Positions 58,871-64,000 of a DNA stretch of 64,000 bases are shown here, in pieces. The notes under the pieces are model-generated. The model was not told the DNA's origin, did no database searches, and worked only from the letters and a program-made list of their open reading frames with translations. The first letter of the stretch is position 1. Every line of letters starts with the position of its first letter. The stretch comes from Lateolabrax maculatus. Taxonomy: Eukaryota; Chordata; Actinopteri; Acropomatiformes; Lateolabracidae. Position numbers and translations under genes: made by a program. The stretch spans positions 4,343,001-4,407,000 of the forward strand of contig CM062197.1 in assembly GCA_031216445.1 (NCBI GenBank). The letters run 5' to 3'.

Positions 58871-61800
58871 AGACAGGATGTGTTTACTTTGTCAGTATTT
58901 AATCAAAACCCAAATCACATTCGGTTCATTCACTTAATATAAAACCAAAAGTGGCCACACTTGAATATCGGTAATGATCCCTCAATTCACAGGAAAACTG
59001 TGTACACACAACTGCGGCAAGCACAGTTGGTCAAAGTTTAACCAGGAAGTTGTTTTGTTAACCATGATCGATAGTTTGCTTGATAAGGAGTACAATATGA
59101 GTGCAATCTTTACAATCTTCAGAAAACAAGACCTGGAATGATCCTTTTAAATTGGACATTGTTAATATGTATAGAAGCCGAACTGCTGTAATGCTTCCTT
59201 ATACATGTCAACTGCATCATTGCATTGTATGGCCTTCGCCCAATATTATGGCAAAGAATGCCCAGATGGGTAATAATGCTGTACTCATACACTTCAGAAA
59301 GGTTACTCAGAAATCAACTCCTTGCGGTCAACACAGAGCCATACAATCAGACGTGCTCACAGACATCTGTGAAAACATGCAATCAGACAGGACTGACTGC
59401 AATCAGACGAAACACAAACACATACACGCTCCGGCCCAGTGCACAAAGATTTGTCATTTTATCAGCGGGAGCTACCCCAACAAAAAAAAAGGAGAAAATG
59501 ATTGTATGCTGTTCACTAAGCATGCACTCAGATACACATGTTCTCGAAATGTCAAAGGAAATTAATATCTCTCGTTTGGTTGTGGTGATCACAAGCAGTG
59601 CAGAGAGCAGAATGGCATACAAATGTTAAGTACATAAATTAAGAAAATGCACCATACTGTATAATATTACTGTATGTTTCATCATGTTTCAGATTGAGAC
59701 AGGATATGAATACATGCATATCTAACAGTAGAACTAATGAAAAATGCAATGCTAGTAATATTACTTCTAATAACACCACAGGGAGAGCTGGGATAGGAAA
59801 AAAAAACTTTACATTGACATACTGATGTCTGGATTAATATTTAATATTTCCAGCAATCTTTTTATCCTCCAATCCTGTGTACAAGTGATTTGTTATGTAC
59901 AAAAATAAAATCTACAAATAAAACCATTATCTAGTGAGCCAAATGTGCCTAAGCAGTCAGAACTACAATGGGTTTGATTCCCTGATGAAAATCGTTCTCA
60001 CTGTCATGGCGGCCATCTGTGTGACCTACCTCAATATGCATATATTTCTTATTGAATCAAATGGAGAAATGCACCTTTTAATCCAGGCAACTGGAACACG
60101 GCTTTTTTTCTGCTTCTTCTTCCATTGCAGAGTTTGGGCCTCAGGCTAGCTTTGTACAGAGCAGTGTGGAGTGTCATTGTCTGACAACTTTAATCTCGGA
60201 TTGGCTGCTTCGACTCTTTGACATGGATGGCCGAAGGCTGAAATCTAGCCCCCTTGCAGTGCTACTGGGCCAAATATATTACTGGCCACAGAAAAAAGCT
60301 GGAAATGTCAGAGGTACATGACACTGGATAAAACTTAAAAGATACACTTTGACAATTTTAACTTTTTCTATTTGTATTTGTCATAGTATGAAATGCCTTT
60401 GAAGGCCTACAGCATTCACTATATTTGCGTAATTGTATTCGATCTACATTTACCTCCACAAATACTACATCTGCAAAGTGCTATCAAGGAAAAAATACCT
60501 ATATTTTACTTTTTTTGTTCTTGATTAGCCTATATTTCAAAAGCAAGACCAAAGAGAGTCAAAGCATTACTGACAGCCCCACGTAAAGGAAGATACTGGT
60601 GTTTTTGCATGCTTTACAAAGACTTGTTGTAATCCATCACTAATGCTGGGCATGGGTTGAATTTTGTTGGTACTATTGTGGATACCTGACAGTCCGTGCT
60701 GATACCAACACTTTTGGTTGGAGCTATTCATGTCTTTACCAGAACATATAGAGGTTTGATAACCAGCCTTATTAGTCACAGTTATTTTAATTTGTGTGTC
60801 ATTTCCATTATTGTGAGACTGCAGGTGTGAGCAGGGATCAGTTTCAGCACTCAGTGGTGCTTTCACGCATCTGATGTCCACGTACTGAGTTAGCTGTAGA
60901 CTTTTTTCCTTTCTTTCATCGTCCTGACCTAAATATTGGATGGCATGTGCACACAACCACATCTCTGTTTACACATACACATCAGAGCAAAGAAACATGG
61001 AAATTGTGAAAAGAGTGTTTAAATGGAAAGGTTACTGTAAAGCCGTCACCTCAAAACTAAAATGTCCAGAATGCAGGAAAGCACTTGCAGTGTATTTCAA
61101 CTGTTTTCAACAGTCCCTGAAAGCAATTGCATTACTAGGTTACTAGACTAAATAACTCCCCAGTCATCAGACTATGTTATTATCAAATGATATTTTCCAG
61201 CAGCTGCTGTGCTTTTTGACCGTGTTGCCTGAGAATAACAGACCAATAAAGCAGTAATATATTCCCTTTCTTAACCATACAGTGCAGAGTGTCCTGCTCT
61301 AGATCCATGCAGATTACTGTACTATTCCTACTTTCGGGGCAGTATATTGCTTGGGAGATTGGAAAGGTGTGCACTTTATTTGCTTTGCTGAATGAGAGAC
61401 TGAGCTAGGCATGTGCCCCCTAACGTTTCTGTGGTCCCTCCATGGTATTGGTATTGACACACTGTGTGTTGAATATTCTACTTTCCTCAACTGTTTGCTC
61501 AGAGTCTGCTGTTACACTGTTGGTCTCTCCATCTGACCAGTGGAGAAATGGATGACAATAGTGCTTTTGTGTTTGTGTGTGAATGCACAAGATGATTTGT
61601 GATGGAAAAAGGCAAATTAAGTAATTTAAACATTCGGAGGAAATGCATTAAGTGCAGCTCAGACTAGCAATTATGTATTACTCCCACCGTCTCTGATGCC
61701 CCATTATCATTATGTCTATTTCAGATATGAGAGTTTAGCTTTTACTGTATTTATACCGTGGAAGTGTGTTGTTAATCCCGTCCTCCTGCCCCTCAGTTGG

Positions 61801-62679
61801 TAAACTTGATGCTCCAACATGAGCCACGCATCTTGCAGAGCTGTCTCTCACGAAAAGGCTTATAAGCAGTTGTTTGTATATGAAGCTCTTTGTCAAATTC
61901 AGTTTTTTGCCGCTCATAAAATATTTATTCACATGGAAATGTTCTGACATTATTTTGGTTTGAAAAACATATTAACATGATCATGGTTGTGACAGTTTGC
62001 CATGTCGAGAACATCATGTCCGATAATCGAAGGTACATATGTAGTTTACTTGTTTCTTAGTAAAACACACTGTTTCTCCTTGTGCACATTCTAGCGAAGA
62101 TGAGCTGAAAATAAAACAAAGACTCATTAATCAAAACATTTCTCCAATTTGAAAAATATCCTAATTGGCTAAGCAACACCCACGTTGTAACTGAAGAACG
62201 ATACCAGTGTGTTCGGAGTGTTAATTTCTTTAACTAAGAGTAATGTACAGCATTAAGTTTGCACTGATTTTATTGGTGTTGATTTAGAAACTTTACAAAC
62301 ATAATGAAAATGTAACTTTATTGTATAATTAATGTGGACTTGATGGTCACTGTGATGGAGTACATACCTAAGGCAAGGTTCCAAAATGTGCTTATTGATT
62401 TTAAATAACATAAGGAAATGAATTGAAACCAGTGGATGGCTGAAACTAAAAGTAATACATTCAAATTTTTAAAACACAGCAGCAAAGTTTACAAAAAGGT
62501 TAGGTCTGCTGTTAAGGGTATGTGAGTTGCAGTAAATGGATGAAAAACATGCAAACGTTTTTAAGCCTTTAAGTGTTTGTGAAAACAGGTTATACAATGA
62601 TAGGTTGTTCTTGCTTTGGCTCTTTTTTTTTTTTATCCCTTTGGTTTTTCAAATTGGTCCTCTGACACACCTCTGCCTC
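58871..62679. other. Noncoding DNA, no feature supported
   Basis: This holds the longest open frame of the window, 154 codons at 59101-59565, overlapped by a 134-codon frame at 59225-59629, and a 131-codon minus frame at 60567-60962. None shows a recognisable fold, signal peptide, or splice sites, and lengths of this order are expected by chance here. Confidence 0.5.
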
Positions 62680-63050
62680 CAGACTTTCATGCCAAAAATA
62701 CCCTCTGAAATGTTGAAAAAGCTTCATGTTGCGGCTTTAAACAGCCTTTGCCCACCAGGATGTCAGAAGTGCTTTTTCTGTAGCACCTCTGACAGTGTCC
62801 TAGGTGGCCGCGGCACACGGTTGTTGTTGGCCATTAATTAGTGTAAAGCCCCCCGCCTCCGCGTATCATCTTCCAGCGTGTCAGAGTTGTTTATTTAGCA
62901 CAACAGGAACAATTAAGAAGCTGACAAGGCAGCCACTGTTTGAAGTCCTTCCTACTACCTCCACTGGCCTAAAACACAACTTAACAGACACCTTGCTGCA
63001 CCCTGCTGCTGCCTTGCAACCTTCAGCGGATGCCTTGAAATGCATTTTGT
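62680..63050. promoter_or_regulatory. Candidate conserved noncoding block
   Basis: A G+C-richer, non-repetitive stretch contains CCATTAATTAGTG (homeodomain core at 62834-62841) beside a CpG-bearing segment (GGCCGCGGCACACGG near 62806) and CCCCCCGCCTCCGCG. Inferred from composition and motif. Alignment would decide. Confidence 0.28.
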
Positions 63051-63362
63051 AGTATGTTAGCGTATTATCATAACCAGATGCCCACCCTACCGCCCACCTC
63101 TGCACATGTTTGAAAAATGAGGTTCAGTCTCGAATATTAAAGACGGCGAGGTTCATTTATTTAGGGCTGTGTTTGGGCCACCAAGGGATGCTGATTTGAA
63201 TCTCGTTTGTTAAGCTGTCTATCCTTATCTGTCAGCATCAGAGGATGCAATTTCTCTCTTCCCACCTCATCCCCCTTGTCTCCTAAATGGCAGGGATATT
63301 TAGAGGTGCTTGACAACTGAGGCATGCAAATTAGAAGTTGATGTTTTCTGCGTTCTTTTAGT
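63051..63362. other. Noncoding DNA, no feature seen
   Basis: Single-copy sequence without recognisable elements. Confidence 0.5.
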
Positions 63363-63379
63363 CCCCCCCCCCCCCCCCC
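63363..63379 (+). repeat. Homopolymer C17
   Basis: An uninterrupted cytosine run. Its length may be unreliable in the assembly. Confidence 0.9.
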
Positions 63380-64000
63380 AAGTTGGTCCTTTTAGCCTCT
63401 CTGAGAAGATGTATTTGTGATGCTATTTTAGTAACCATGTAGGAGTAACGTATAAGGGGGAATAACAAAGACTTTCTCCATAAGTTTTCTCTCAACCTCA
63501 ATTCAAATCTTGGCAAAACAGCAGCGTCTTTGTATTCTAGAAGTGTAACATTAGCAGTCCACATTCATGAAGCCGTGCATCTTGATATGATGGGGTAACA
63601 GAGCAACATATAACAAAGACATAAACACATGAAATGAAGTATGAATTCAATCATTTCAAAAATAACTTACAAGAACCCCCTACCCCTTTTATTAGTTGTA
63701 GCCTCATATTGAACCAGCTGTTTATAATAGCTGTCATATTTATAAGGTGGGATGCTGGTGCATTGTGATCCTTTTACTAATTAAAACTAATCAAAAGCAG
63801 CATTGGGCAGCAGAGACTGAAAATGCCAGCTCTTCTACCTACTGACAGTATCAATGCCAGTGTCAGATTTCACAATATCAGGCTGTTTATTACATTTGTG
63901 GGGCGTCAGGAACAAATTGGTCCTTTTACCTTCAGACATCACACAGGTCACGAAAAACCACAAGCAGTCACGCAACGACCGTGAGCACCTGAGCATCTCG
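63380..64000. other. Noncoding DNA, no feature seen
   Basis: A+T-rich to the window end. A short minus-strand frame ending in Gly residues is produced by the C17 run. Confidence 0.5.

Noticed and set aside
59101..59629. Longest open frame (154 codons) plus an overlapping 134-codon frame
   Set aside because: Two frames are open over the same bases, the peptides show no domain or low-complexity signature, and about one run of this length is expected by chance in 128,000 codons at this composition.
60567..60962. 131-codon minus-strand frame
   Set aside because: No family resemblance, no splice signals, and within chance length.
1..64000. tRNA, rRNA, snRNA, CRISPR, phage or bacterial operon features
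   Set aside because: Looked for T-loop and box motifs, regular direct repeats with spacers, and tightly packed genes. None seen. The window is eukaryotic noncoding DNA.

Overview
This 64 kb window reads as nuclear DNA of a ray-finned fish, most likely a percomorph teleost. The evidence is the overall A+T-rich composition, many CA/TG, TA and CT microsatellites, and fragments of several interspersed repeat families that I recognise from percomorph genomes. These family assignments are from memory and were not checked against a repeat library.

I find no protein-coding gene, rRNA, tRNA, CRISPR array or prokaryotic-type operon that I can support. The longest open frames (about 100-154 codons) are scattered over both strands, often overlap one another in several frames, match no family I know, and are about as long as chance would give in this much A+T-rich sequence. 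The window is therefore either a gene desert or the inside of very large introns. The best hint of the second is a possible 18-nt microexon at 43222-43239, with a long pyrimidine tract, an AG acceptor and a GTAAGC donor. Two weaker splice-bounded candidates lie at 1800-1891 and 31363-31406.

Layout. 1-14 kb is mostly featureless single-copy sequence with CT, CA and TG tracts near 0.8-1.1 and 4.1-4.4 kb and a few compositionally distinct blocks that could be conserved regulatory DNA. 14-15.4 kb holds two repeat fragments and several microsatellites. 15.4-25.8 kb is mostly single-copy, with possible regulatory blocks near 17.6, 18.6, 19.3 and 22.6 kb and one interspersed repeat at 23.3 kb. 25.8-28.1 kb has a short inverted-repeat transposon, a long TA tract and a second mobile-element-like repeat carrying a CRE palindrome. 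28-42 kb is largely single-copy, with a possible transposon remnant at 32.1-32.8 kb and repeat tails at 34.6 kb. 42.2-43.3 kb holds a cruciform-capable CA-TA-TG tract, a well recognised percomorph repeat and the microexon candidate. 46-53 kb has microsatellites, a CpG-containing block with two CRE-like sites and nested repeat copies. 53.7-55.6 kb is a mosaic of repeats. The remainder is plain, apart from repeat fragments at 57.4 and 58.8 kb, a TAATTAG-containing block at 62.7-63.0 kb and a C17 run.

Nothing here amounts to a new multi-gene biological system. The points most worth checking are the microexon, the inverted-repeat structures and the candidate regulatory blocks. All regulatory-block calls rest on visual composition only and need an alignment to other fish.
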